Positions 1-6,811 of a stretch of DNA of 11,260 bases are shown here, piece after piece (within the stretch, counting starts at the first letter, position 1; each line of letters begins with the position of its first letter). The DNA is from an uncultured Collinsella sp. (GTDB lineage Bacteria > Actinomycetota > Coriobacteriia > Coriobacteriales > Coriobacteriaceae). The stretch is taken from the NCBI GenBank assembly GCA_900549455.1, contig UROM01000049.1, positions 1 through 11,260 on the forward strand, in the 5' to 3' direction. The notes beneath the pieces were generated by a model. The model was given only the letters and a program-made list of their open reading frames with translations, was not told the origin of the DNA and made no database searches. The translations under genes and the position numbers were made by a program.

Positions 1-48
1 TCTACACTTATGCGATCGTCGGCAGCGTCAGATGTGTATAAGAGACAG
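1..48 (+). other. Illumina Nextera i5 adapter (sequencing artefact)
   Basis: Positions 1-7 are the tail of the P5 primer (tctacac), 8-15 an 8-base index (TTATGCGA, which I recall as Nextera index S522), 16-29 the read-1 part tcgtcggcagcgtc, and 30-48 the Tn5 mosaic end agatgtgtataagagacag. This is library-preparation sequence, not genome. True sequence starts at 49, in the middle of the carboxypeptidase gene. The same block occurs reversed at the other end of the contig. Confidence 0.98.
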
Positions 49-1259
49 GGGATGTCCTTGGCCGTGGCCTCGCCGGCAAACAGCATGCGCTCGATCTCGT
101 AGCGCACCATAACGTGCAGCGGATAGGTGAGCTCGTCCGCCTCGGTACGGATCAGCGACGGCTGAGCGATGTTCACGGCGCGGTAGAGCGTGTCCTCGTC
201 AACGTCGCCGTAGACCTCGGGCGCGTGACGGCGCAGCACCTCGAGCAGCGGTCCCATAAAGGCGCGGCTGCGGCCCACGGTGTTCTCGAAAAAGCGGCTC
301 TGGCTCTCGTGGATGCCCATGGAGGTGCCGCCCTCCAGGCAGGTGCGCGCGTAGGCGGGATTGACGCCCAGCTCGTACATGGCGTGTCCAGCCTCGTGGA
401 TGATGCTGTAGACGTTGGAGATGCAGTCGTTCTCGTAGATGTGCGTCGCGATGCGCGCATCGCCCACCGAGAAGCCCTCGCTAAACGGATGCTCGGTAAA
501 GGCGAGCGTGGTGTCGTCCAGGTCCAGGCCGACGAGCTTCATGAGGTCGAAGCTCATGGCGCGCTGGGCAGCCTCGGGCACATGGGCGTGCAAAAAGTCG
601 GCAGCCGGCTGCTGGCCGCGCTCACCGATGGCGTGCACGAGCGGCACGACCGTGGCCTTGACCTCGTCGCAAAACGCGTCGAAGCTCTCGGTGGAAAGGC
701 CACGCTCGTACTGGTCGAGCCAAACGTCGTATGGGTCGCGCCTGGGGTCCATGAGCTCGGCCTGATGCTTAAGCTGTCCGACGATTCTGTCCACATAGGG
801 CTCAAAGCTCGCCCAGTCGTTGGCCGTCTTGGCCTTGTGCCACACAGCATCGGCCTCGCAGGTGAGCCTGGTCCAGGCCTCGGCCTCCTCGGTGGGGATG
901 ACGCTGGCCTCGCGCTGGTCGCGGCCGAGCACGCGAATCTCGTCGAGCAACTGCGGGTCGTCGATCTTTCCGCCGGCGACGGTCTCGCGTGCCAGCGAGC
1001 GCACAAGTTCGACAGACTTTTCGCTGGTCAGGAGCTTGTGGTGCTCGCCGGCAAGCGTGCCCATGGCATCGGCACGGGCGGCGGCGCCGTTGGCGGGGGC
1101 GATGGTTGCGCCGTCAAACTCGGCAATCTTGAGTAGGTACTCGCGGGTCCACAGCTTGCCCTCGAGCTTGCGGAACTTCTTGACGGCCTTGTCGGCCTTG
1201 ACGCCCTTGGCGGCTTTTGCCACGGCGGCCTTGGCCTTCTTATCGAGTTTCTTTCCCAT
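49..1259 (-). CDS. M32 family metallocarboxypeptidase, C-terminus truncated by contig end
   Basis: A zinc carboxypeptidase of peptidase family M32 (Taq carboxypeptidase type), expected to be cytoplasmic and to remove C-terminal residues from peptides. The minus-strand frame from the ATG at 1259-1257 gives 403 codons without a stop. The zinc motif HEAGH is at residues 288-292 and the third ligand is probably E318 in HESQSRFFEN, the same 30-residue spacing as in Taq carboxypeptidase. The family motif IRTEADELTYPLH lies further on, near the cut. Family members are about 500 residues, so roughly the last 100 are missing. The start is supported by AAGGA six bases upstream. The first ~28 residues are an unusual Lys/Ala-rich extension (MGKKLDKKAKAAVAKAAKG), and the N-terminal family motif is divergent (FDGATIAP where WDxxTxMP is usual). 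The gene is divergent from the pheST leader, with about 130 bp shared between them. Confidence 0.93.
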
Positions 1260-1375
1260 ACCATATCCTTAATCTCGCAGGCCGCGCCGCCTTTGGGCGC
1301 ACGGCCAGTTTGCACAGCTACCCGTCTTGTACCCAGCGCGAACAAAACGGAACGCGGCGATACGCTCGCACAATG

Positions 1376-1384
1376 TGGTATCCT
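1376..1384 (+). promoter_or_regulatory. Possible extended -10 promoter for the pheST leader
   Basis: TGG followed directly by TATCCT (1379-1384) makes a plausible extended -10, placing the transcript start near 1391, just before the base of the T-box stem I. I see no good -35 hexamer at the right distance, so this is tentative. The overlapping CCTATA at 1382 is an alternative. Confidence 0.35.
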
Positions 1385-1390
1385 ATAGCC

Positions 1391-1675
1391 CAATGCGTTG
1401 ACGGAGAGGGTTTTGCCCGCCGCGTCGCCGGCAAGAGAGGGAAGGTCATGGGCTGCAAGCCTTCCTGCGGTGGCAAGGGCCAAGCGTTCACTCCCGAGCA
1501 GCGACCTCAACGGGCGCGCGGCCAGCGGCGGCGAAGCCCCAGTAGGGAAGCCGTGAGCCTCGCGATAAGGGGCGCAGAGTGGGCACGGCGGGCCAGACAT
1601 CCGCCGGGTCAAACAAGGTGGTACCGCGGAATTCAACCGTCCTTGGGCAATGCACATGCCCGAGGACGGTTTTTT
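1391..1675 (+). promoter_or_regulatory. T-box riboswitch leader (tRNA-Phe sensing) of pheST
   Basis: A T-box leader reads the charging state of tRNA-Phe and allows transcription of the synthetase genes when uncharged tRNA accumulates. The stem I base is closed by cgttga (1396-1401) with its exact complement tcaacg (1507-1512). A GACGGAGA-type start follows at 1400-1407, and AGAGAGGG-type bulge sequence lies near 1433. The TTC at 1487-1489, followed by A on the 3' side of stem I, is the likely Phe specifier codon. The T-box sequence AAGGTGGTACCGCG is at 1615-1628. Its TGGT is complementary to ACCA, fitting a tRNA with discriminator A, as tRNA-Phe has. AAGG and CGG can pair with CCG and CCTT at 1637-1644 to form the antiterminator, mutually exclusive with the terminator. 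The fine structure of stems II/III was not resolved. The specifier is the least certain part. Confidence 0.93.
1635..1675 (+). terminator. T-box-controlled intrinsic terminator before pheS
   Basis: The arms 1635-1648 and 1658-1671 pair over 14 bp with a single G-T wobble, around a 9-base loop, followed by a run of six T (1670-1675). The left arm contains the CCGTCCTT also needed by the antiterminator, which is the switch of a transcription-attenuating T-box. Confidence 0.93.
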
Positions 1676-1761
1676 GTTACCGAACCGGGCCGCGTTTTCG
1701 CAACGTCAGGCGACGGCAGTCGTCTCGGCGAGCGGGGAGCGCGAGAGACGAAAGGGAAGAC

Positions 1762-2838
1762 ATGAGTCTGATTGATGATCTGGTCAAACTCGAGGAAGAG
1801 GCCAAGGAGCTCGTCGCAGGCGCCGACGACGCCGCAAAGCTCGAGGCCGCGCGCGTTGAGCTGCTCGGTCGCAAGGGCCGCATCACCGGCCTGATGCGCA
1901 TGATGGGCAAGCTCGCCCCCGAGGATCGTCCCGTGATGGGCAAGCGCGCCAACGAGATGCGCCAGCTGATCGAGGGCATGCTCGACGAGCGCACCACCGA
2001 GATGAAGGCCGCCGCCCTCAAGCACGCACTCGAGCACGAGGCCGTCGACATCACGCTGCCGGGCATCCGTCCGCAGATCGGTCACCAGCACCTGATCAAG
2101 CAGATCATCGAGGAGGCCGAGGACATCTTCTGCGGCATCGGCTACACCGTCGAGTCCGGCCCCATGGTCGACACCTCCTATTACAACTTCACCGCGCTCA
2201 ACGCCCCCATGGATCACCCGAGCCGTTCGGCCCGCGATACCTTCTACGTGGTCGACAACAACCCCGGCAGCGTCGCACACCCCGAGGCTCACGCCCACGG
2301 CGAGTCCGACGTGCTGCTGCGCACCCAGACTTCGGGCGTGCAGATCCACACTATGGAGTCGCAGAAGCCGCCCATCTACATGATCTGCCCGGGCACCGTC
2401 TACCGTCCCGACACGGCCGACGCCTGTCACCTGCCGCAGTTCAACCAGATCGAGGGCCTGGTCGTCGACGAGGGCATCACTTTTGGCGATCTTAAGGGCA
2501 CGCTCGACTACTTTGTTAAGTGCATGTTTGGCGAGGATCGCAAGACGCGCTATCGCCCGCACTTCTTCCCCTTCACCGAGCCGAGCTGCGAGGTGGACGT
2601 GAGCTGCCACGTGTGCGGCGGCAAGGGCTGCAACTTCTGCAAGCACAGCGGCTGGATCGAGATCCTGGGCTGTGGCATGGTCGACCCCAACGTCCTGATC
2701 AACTGCGGCATCGACCCCGAGAAGTACACCGGCTTCGCCTTTGGTATTGGCGCCGAGCGCGTCGCGGCCCTGCGCTACGACCTGCCCGACCTCAGAACTC
2801 TCATGACGGGCGATATGCGTTTCTTGAATCAGTTCTAG
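1762..2838 (+). CDS. pheS: Phenylalanyl-tRNA synthetase alpha subunit
   Basis: Catalytic subunit of the cytoplasmic (alpha-beta)2 enzyme that attaches phenylalanine to tRNA-Phe. 358 residues, close to the usual 340-360. The N-terminal helical arm carries LLGRKGRITGLM (about 34-45). Class II motif 2 is YRPDTADACHLPQFNQIEG (the family usually has DATHxxxFHQxEG, so Thr-to-Cys and His-to-Asn changes are present). Motif 3 is GFAFGIGAERVAALRYDLPDLR near the C-terminus. A four-cysteine cluster with GWIEILGCGMV lies between them, as in many bacterial PheS. The start at 1762 has GGGAAG just upstream. The same frame stays open to 1579, but that would begin inside the T-box, before the terminator. pheT follows after 184 nt on the same strand. 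Confidence 0.97.
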   Translation: MSLIDDLVKLEEEAKELVAGADDAAKLEAARVELLGRKGRITGLMRMMGKLAPEDRPVMGKRANEMRQLIEGMLDERTTEMKAAALKHALEHEAVDITLPGIRPQIGHQHLIKQIIEEAEDIFCGIGYTVESGPMVDTSYYNFTALNAPMDHPSRSARDTFYVVDNNPGSVAHPEAHAHGESDVLLRTQTSGVQIHTMESQKPPIYMICPGTVYRPDTADACHLPQFNQIEGLVVDEGITFGDLKGTLDYFVKCMFGEDRKTRYRPHFFPFTEPSCEVDVSCHVCGGKGCNFCKHSGWIEILGCGMVDPNVLINCGIDPEKYTGFAFGIGAERVAALRYDLPDLRTLMTGDMRFLNQF

Positions 2839-2844
2839 GCTGCG

Positions 2845-2940
2845 GCTTGCCCAAGCACGGCACCTCGGCGCTCATTCGTCGCTTGCGTACCAAAGTACGC
2901 GGCGCTCCTCTTTCGGGCCGATCTGCCGCACTTGGACAAC
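2845..2940. repeat. Structured palindromic element between pheS and pheT
   Basis: The core is a perfect hairpin, GCGTAC (2885-2890), loop CAAA, GTACGC (2895-2900). Further out, ccaag(ca)cggc from 2851 faces gccg(ca)cttgg ending at 2935, pairing except for a 2x2 internal mismatch, so most of the 90 bp could fold into one long imperfect stem. No open frame of interest and no T-run, so it does not look like a terminator. It may be a dispersed intergenic repeat or an RNA processing or stability element. A second small hairpin, cctgc/gcagg near 2981-2998, sits just before the pheT ribosome site. Confidence 0.5.
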
Positions 2941-3022
2941 CCTCGCTTTGTAAGGAATGTTCACAAAGTTGAAGTTTCCACCTGCATCTCTTCGCAGGCT
3001 TTCAGTATGAAAGGAGAGCTAG

Positions 3023-5476
3023 ATGCGTGTTTCTTACGACTGGCTCAAGACCATGATCGATATTCCGGAGGATCCCAAGACCCTTTCGGACGAATATATC
3101 CGTACCGGCACCGAGGTCGAGGCGATCGACACCGTGGGCGAGTCCTTCGACCACGTGGTGACTGCCAAGGTGCTCACCAAGACCCCGCACCCCGATAGCG
3201 ACCACATGTATGTGTGCTCGGTCGACGTGGGTGACAAGAATCTCGACGCCGACGGCAACCCCGCCCCGCTGCAGATCGTCTGTGGCGCGCAGAACTTTGA
3301 GGCCGGCGACCACATCGTCACGGCAATGATCGGCGCTGTGCTTCCCGGCGACGTCAAGATCAAGAAGAGCAAGCTTCGTGGCGTCGTGTCCATGGGCATG
3401 AACTGCTCTGCACGCGAGCTCGGCCTGGGCGGCGACCACTCCGGCATCATGATTCTGCCCGAGGATACGCCCTGCGGCATGCCGTTTGCCGAGTACGTGG
3501 GCTCGAGCGACACCGTGCTCGACTGCGAGATCACGCCCAACCGTCCCGACTGCCTGTCCATGATCGGCATGGCCCGCGAGACCGGCGCCATTTTCGACCG
3601 CGATTTTCACGTTGAGCTGCCCGCCATCAAGGCCGAGACCGGCCGCGCGACCGACGACGAGCTTTCGGTCGAGATTGCCGACGAGGGCCTGTGCGACCGC
3701 TATGTCGCCCGCATCGTGCGCAACGTGAAGGTCGGCCCCTCGCCCGACTGGATGGTCAAGCGCCTCAACGCCCTGGGCGTGCGCCCGCACAACAACATCG
3801 TCGACATCACCAACTACGTGATGATGCTCACCGGTCAGCCGCTGCACGCCTTTGACCTGGACACCTTTGCCGAGCGCGATGGCCATCGTCGCGTGGTGGT
3901 TCGCGCCGCCCAACAGGACGAGAAGTTTACGACCCTCGACGGCGAGGAGCGCACGCTCGACGCCGGCATGGGCCTCATCACCGACGGCGAGCGTCCCGTG
4001 GCGCTGGCCGGCGTTATGGGCGGCATGGATTCCGAGATCGAGGACGACACCGTCGACGTGATGGTCGAGAGCGCCTGCTTCAACGCCGGTCGCACCTCGC
4101 ACACCAGCCGCGACCTGTCGCTGATCTCCGATGCCTCCATTCGCTTTGAGCGCCAGGTCGACGAGACCGGCTGCGTGGACGTCGCCAACGTCACGTGCGC
4201 GCTGATCGAGGAGATCGCCGGCGGCGAGGTCGCCCCCGGCTATGTGGACGTGTTCCCCGCGCCCAAGACCATCGACAGCATCAAGCTGCGCTTGGCCCGC
4301 GTGCACGCCATCTGCGGCGCCGACATCGAGCCCGACTTTATCGAGCGCTCGCTCACCCGCCTGGGCTGCACTGTCGAGCGCGACGGCGAGGACTTTATGG
4401 TCACCCCGCCGAGCTTCCGCCCCGACCTGCCGCGCGAGATTGACCTGATCGAGGAGGTCCTGCGCCTGTGGGGCATGGGCCGTGTGACGGCGACCATCCC
4501 GGCTGCCAAGAACCATATCGGCGGCTTGACCCGCGAGCAGAAGCTCACCCGCAAGGTCGGCGAGATCCTGCGCGCCTGTGGCCTCAACGAGACCACGACC
4601 TTTGGCTTTGCCGCCCCGGGCGACCTGGAGAAGATCGGTATGTCCACCGAGGGCCGCGGCTGCCCCGTCGTGCTCATGAACCCGCTGGTGGCCGAGCAGA
4701 CCGAGATGCGCCGCTCACTGCTGCCGGGTCTGCTGCAGTCTGTGGCCTATAACGAGGCCCACGGCACGCCCAACGTGCACCTGTACGAGGTCGGCAGCCT
4801 GTTCCACGGTCGCGAGAACGCCAGCCTGCCCAAGGAGACCAAGTCCGTGGCGGGTGTGCTCTCGGGCCAGTGGAGCGAGCAGTCCTGGAGCATGAAGTAC
4901 CGCAAGCTGCGCTTCTTCTTTGGCAAGGGCATTGTCGAGGAGCTGCTTGCCCAGTTGCGCATCGAGAAGGTCCGCTTCCGTCCCGTCGAGGGCGAGGGCT
5001 ACGCTTTCTTGCAGCCGGGTCGTGCGGCCGAGGTTCTGTCCGGCGGCACCGTGCTGGGCTGGGTCGGCGAGATTCACCCCGAGGCGCGCGAGGCGATGGG
5101 CATCGATGAGGTCGTCGTTGCCTTTGAGCTCGATCTGGACAAGCTGATCAAGGGCGCCCGCAACCAGGAGAACTACCGCGAGTTCTCGCAGTACCCTGCC
5201 GTTGAGCACGACCTTGCTATCGTGGTCGATAACTCCGTGACCTGCGAGGACCTTGAGCGCCGCATTACCAGCGCCGGCGGCAAGTTGCTCGAGGGTGTGC
5301 GTCTGTTCGACGTCTACCGCGATCCGGTCCGCGTGGGCGTGGGCAAGAAGTCCATGGCCTTTGCGCTTACGTATCGCTCCGACGACCACACGCTCACCAG
5401 CGAAGAGGTCGAAAAAGCGCACCAGAAGATCGTCACCAAGGTGTGCAAGGGCGTAAACGGCGAGGTCCGCGGCTAG
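3023..5476 (+). CDS. pheT: Phenylalanyl-tRNA synthetase beta subunit
   Basis: Beta subunit of the same enzyme: it binds and edits tRNA-Phe and completes the holoenzyme. 817 residues, the normal size. Domains in order: N-terminal arm; tRNA-binding OB fold about 42-150 (HPDSDHMYVCSVDVG, then LQIVCGAQNF and KLRGVVSMGMNCSARELGL); B3/B4 editing domain about 210-390 (NNIVDITNYVMMLTGQPLHAFD at 257-278, SIRFERQVD at 372-380); B5 domain about 410-480 ending in FRPDLPREIDLIEEVLRLWG; catalytic-like core; C-terminal anticodon-binding FDX-ACB domain about 725-817 (YPAVEHDLAIVV onward). The start is supported by AGGAG about eight bases upstream. Probably cotranscribed with pheS under the T-box, although the 184-nt gap is long for this pair. 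Confidence 0.97.
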   Translation: MRVSYDWLKTMIDIPEDPKTLSDEYIRTGTEVEAIDTVGESFDHVVTAKVLTKTPHPDSDHMYVCSVDVGDKNLDADGNPAPLQIVCGAQNFEAGDHIVTAMIGAVLPGDVKIKKSKLRGVVSMGMNCSARELGLGGDHSGIMILPEDTPCGMPFAEYVGSSDTVLDCEITPNRPDCLSMIGMARETGAIFDRDFHVELPAIKAETGRATDDELSVEIADEGLCDRYVARIVRNVKVGPSPDWMVKRLNALGVRPHNNIVDITNYVMMLTGQPLHAFDLDTFAERDGHRRVVVRAAQQDEKFTTLDGEERTLDAGMGLITDGERPVALAGVMGGMDSEIEDDTVDVMVESACFNAGRTSHTSRDLSLISDASIRFERQVDETGCVDVANVTCALIEEIAGGEVAPGYVDVFPAPKTIDSIKLRLARVHAICGADIEPDFIERSLTRLGCTVERDGEDFMVTPPSFRPDLPREIDLIEEVLRLWGMGRVTATIPAAKNHIGGLTREQKLTRKVGEILRACGLNETTTFGFAAPGDLEKIGMSTEGRGCPVVLMNPLVAEQTEMRRSLLPGLLQSVAYNEAHGTPNVHLYEVGSLFHGRENASLPKETKSVAGVLSGQWSEQSWSMKYRKLRFFFGKGIVEELLAQLRIEKVRFRPVEGEGYAFLQPGRAAEVLSGGTVLGWVGEIHPEAREAMGIDEVVVAFELDLDKLIKGARNQENYREFSQYPAVEHDLAIVVDNSVTCEDLERRITSAGGKLLEGVRLFDVYRDPVRVGVGKKSMAFALTYRSDDHTLTSEEVEKAHQKIVTKVCKGVNGEVRG

Positions 5477-5601
5477 GTCCTGCGCTGGGAGCACGGGACC
5501 CCTCCACAGTTGCTGTGGGACCCTGCGTGACCGCGGTGCTCGACATAAGGCACCGCTGAGCCTGCATATATGACACGCGCATTACATAGCGGCGTGCTGC
5601 T
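5477..5601. other. Intergenic region with small inverted repeats after pheT
   Basis: Two perfect short inverted repeats are visible: CCACAG (5504-5509), loop ttg, CTGTGG (5513-5518), and GCGGTGC (5533-5539), 10-base loop, GCACCGC (5550-5556). The heptamer gggaccc is also repeated directly around the first hairpin. Neither hairpin is followed by a T-run, so an intrinsic terminator for pheST is not supported. Factor-dependent termination or an RNA processing site is possible. No coding sequence is seen. Confidence 0.45.
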
Positions 5602-5630
5602 TTGTCGGCAGTGCGCCGTTTTGCTATGAT
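5602..5630 (+). promoter_or_regulatory. Sigma-70-type promoter of the nik operon
   Basis: TTGTCG (5602-5607), a 17-base spacer and TATGAT (5625-5630), with TGC before the -10 giving an extended element. Predicted transcription start about 5637, only a few bases before the inverted repeat at 5641, so a protein bound there would block initiation or escape. Confidence 0.7.
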
Positions 5631-5640
5631 AGCCCGCGGC

Positions 5641-5668
5641 GTGTTACGAATCTAACAATACGTAACAC
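5641..5668. promoter_or_regulatory. NikR-like operator (GTGTTAC-N14-GTAACAC)
   Basis: A perfect 7-bp inverted repeat, GTGTTAC (5641-5647) and GTAACAC (5662-5668), separated by 14 bases. With flanking bases it reads GTGTTACG/CGTAACAC, 8 bp each. It lies right downstream of the -10, an ideal repressor position. I recall GTGTTAC-N13/14-GTAACAC as the signal predicted for the nickel-dependent repressor NikR in Desulfovibrio and other bacteria with NikMNQO-type transporters, and the genes behind it are such a transporter. No nikR gene is in the window, so the regulator identity is inferred. Confidence 0.7.
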
Positions 5669-5725
5669 TGACAAGGTGATTTAAGCGGCGTTGCAATTCC
5701 GTGCGCCGATAACCGGGAGGCGTAC

Positions 5726-6811
5726 ATGCACATTCCAGATAATTATCTGTCCCCGCAGACGGATGCCGTGCTGGCGGTGGCGATGGTGCCCGTTTGGGTT
5801 CACTGCATCAAGAAGGTGCGCGCCACGCTCGATCGCGAGCATGTGGCTTTCCTGGGCATCTGCGCTGCATTCTCCTTCTTACTTATGATGTTCAACGTGC
5901 CGCTGCCCGGCGGTACCACTGGTCACGCCGTCGGCGGCGCGCTCATCGCGCTGCTGCTGGGCCCGGAGGCCGCGGCCATCGCGGTTTCGGTCGCGCTGGC
6001 GCTGCAGGCGCTGCTGTTTGGCGACGGCGGCGTTCTGTCCTTTGGCGCCAACTGCTTTAACATGGCCTTTGTGCTGCCGTTTGCCGCTGCTATCGTGTTC
6101 CGTGCGCTCAACAGCCGTCTGTACGACAAAAGCTGGGGCACCTCGGTTTCGGCCATCGTAAGCGGCTGGGTCGGCCTGTGCCTGGCGGCCCTGTGCGCAG
6201 CAATCGAGTTTGGTATTCAGCCGATGCTCTTTACCAACGCTTCGGGCGCGCCGCTGTATTGCCCCTTCCCGTTGTCTGTGGCTATTCCGGCCATGTTGAT
6301 CCCGCATATGCTGGTTGCCGGCGTGGTCGAGGGCGTGGCGACGGCTGCGATCTACGGTTTCATTAAGAAGACGGCGCCGAGCATTATCGTCGGACCCGAG
6401 GCCGTCGATGGCCAGCTTGCTGCCGAGGGCGCTGCTGCCAAGAAGACCTCGCTGGTCCCCACGCTCATCTTGGTTGCCGTGCTTGTCGTGGCCACGCCGC
6501 TGGGCCTGCTGGCCACGGGTGACGCCTGGGGTGAGTGGGACGCTGAGGGCGCCGCGACCGCCGTTCAGGAGGCTGGTGACAACAGCCTGCAGGCTTCGGT
6601 CGGTCTCGATACCCCGACCTTTGCCGATGCGCTGCCCACGGGCGATTACCTGCAGGCCTATTCCGAGGAGCAGGGTCTTGGCTTTGCCGGTCAGGCTGCC
6701 ATGTATATCCTTTCCGGTGTGATTGGCGTGGCGGTGCTCACCATCGCATTCCGTCTGATCTCGCTGACGGTTAAGGAAAGCGGTGCTCATGGCAATAGCC
6801 GAGCTGCCTAG
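5726..6811 (+). CDS. nikM: Nickel/cobalt ECF transporter substrate-binding membrane protein, CbiM/NikM family with fused NikN-like C-terminus
   Basis: Metal-binding S component of a group I energy-coupling-factor importer in the cytoplasmic membrane. 361 residues. The mature-type N-terminus MHIPDNYLSP gives His2, and PGGTTGHAVGG places a histidine at residue 67. In NikM structures Met1, His2 and His67 coordinate Ni(II), and both histidines are at matching positions here. The conserved stretch QALLFGDGGVLSFGANCFNM is at 94-113. After the six-helix NikM part (to about 215), a linker leads to a transmembrane segment about 243-263, PLGLLATGDAWGEW at 258-271, a ~50-residue extracytoplasmic region and a last helix about 324-347. 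This is the NikN-like extension usual for one-piece NikMN proteins, in contrast to separate CbiM and CbiN. The start has GGGAGG five bases upstream. First gene of a three-gene operon under the operator at 5641. Often annotated cbiM. The nickel preference rests mainly on the operator and the fusion. Confidence 0.9.
   Translation: MHIPDNYLSPQTDAVLAVAMVPVWVHCIKKVRATLDREHVAFLGICAAFSFLLMMFNVPLPGGTTGHAVGGALIALLLGPEAAAIAVSVALALQALLFGDGGVLSFGANCFNMAFVLPFAAAIVFRALNSRLYDKSWGTSVSAIVSGWVGLCLAALCAAIEFGIQPMLFTNASGAPLYCPFPLSVAIPAMLIPHMLVAGVVEGVATAAIYGFIKKTAPSIIVGPEAVDGQLAAEGAAAKKTSLVPTLILVAVLVVATPLGLLATGDAWGEWDAEGAATAVQEAGDNSLQASVGLDTPTFADALPTGDYLQAYSEEQGLGFAGQAAMYILSGVIGVAVLTIAFRLISLTVKESGAHGNSRAA

Noticed and set aside
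114..1136. 340-codon plus-strand open frame
   Set aside because: It is antisense to the M32 carboxypeptidase, whose HEAGH and HESQS motifs fix the coding strand. Long antisense frames are expected at this GC content.
1579..1761. N-terminal extension of pheS to 1579
   Set aside because: The extension would be translated from inside the T-box and its terminator. The family-like N-terminus MSLIDDLVKLEEEAKEL begins at 1762 with a ribosome site.
3002..4516. 504-codon minus-strand open frame
   Set aside because: Antisense shadow of pheT, Val/Ala/Gly/His-rich without domain character. pheT is unambiguous on the plus strand.
5477..5601. Intrinsic terminator after pheT
   Set aside because: The hairpins at 5504-5518 and 5533-5556 lack a following T-run, so they are recorded only as inverted repeats.
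5477..5725. Cobalamin or NiCo riboswitch upstream of nikM
   Set aside because: I looked for the conserved B12-box type sequence and a NiCo-type four-way junction and saw neither. The leader after the promoter is short and explained by the operator-like repeat.
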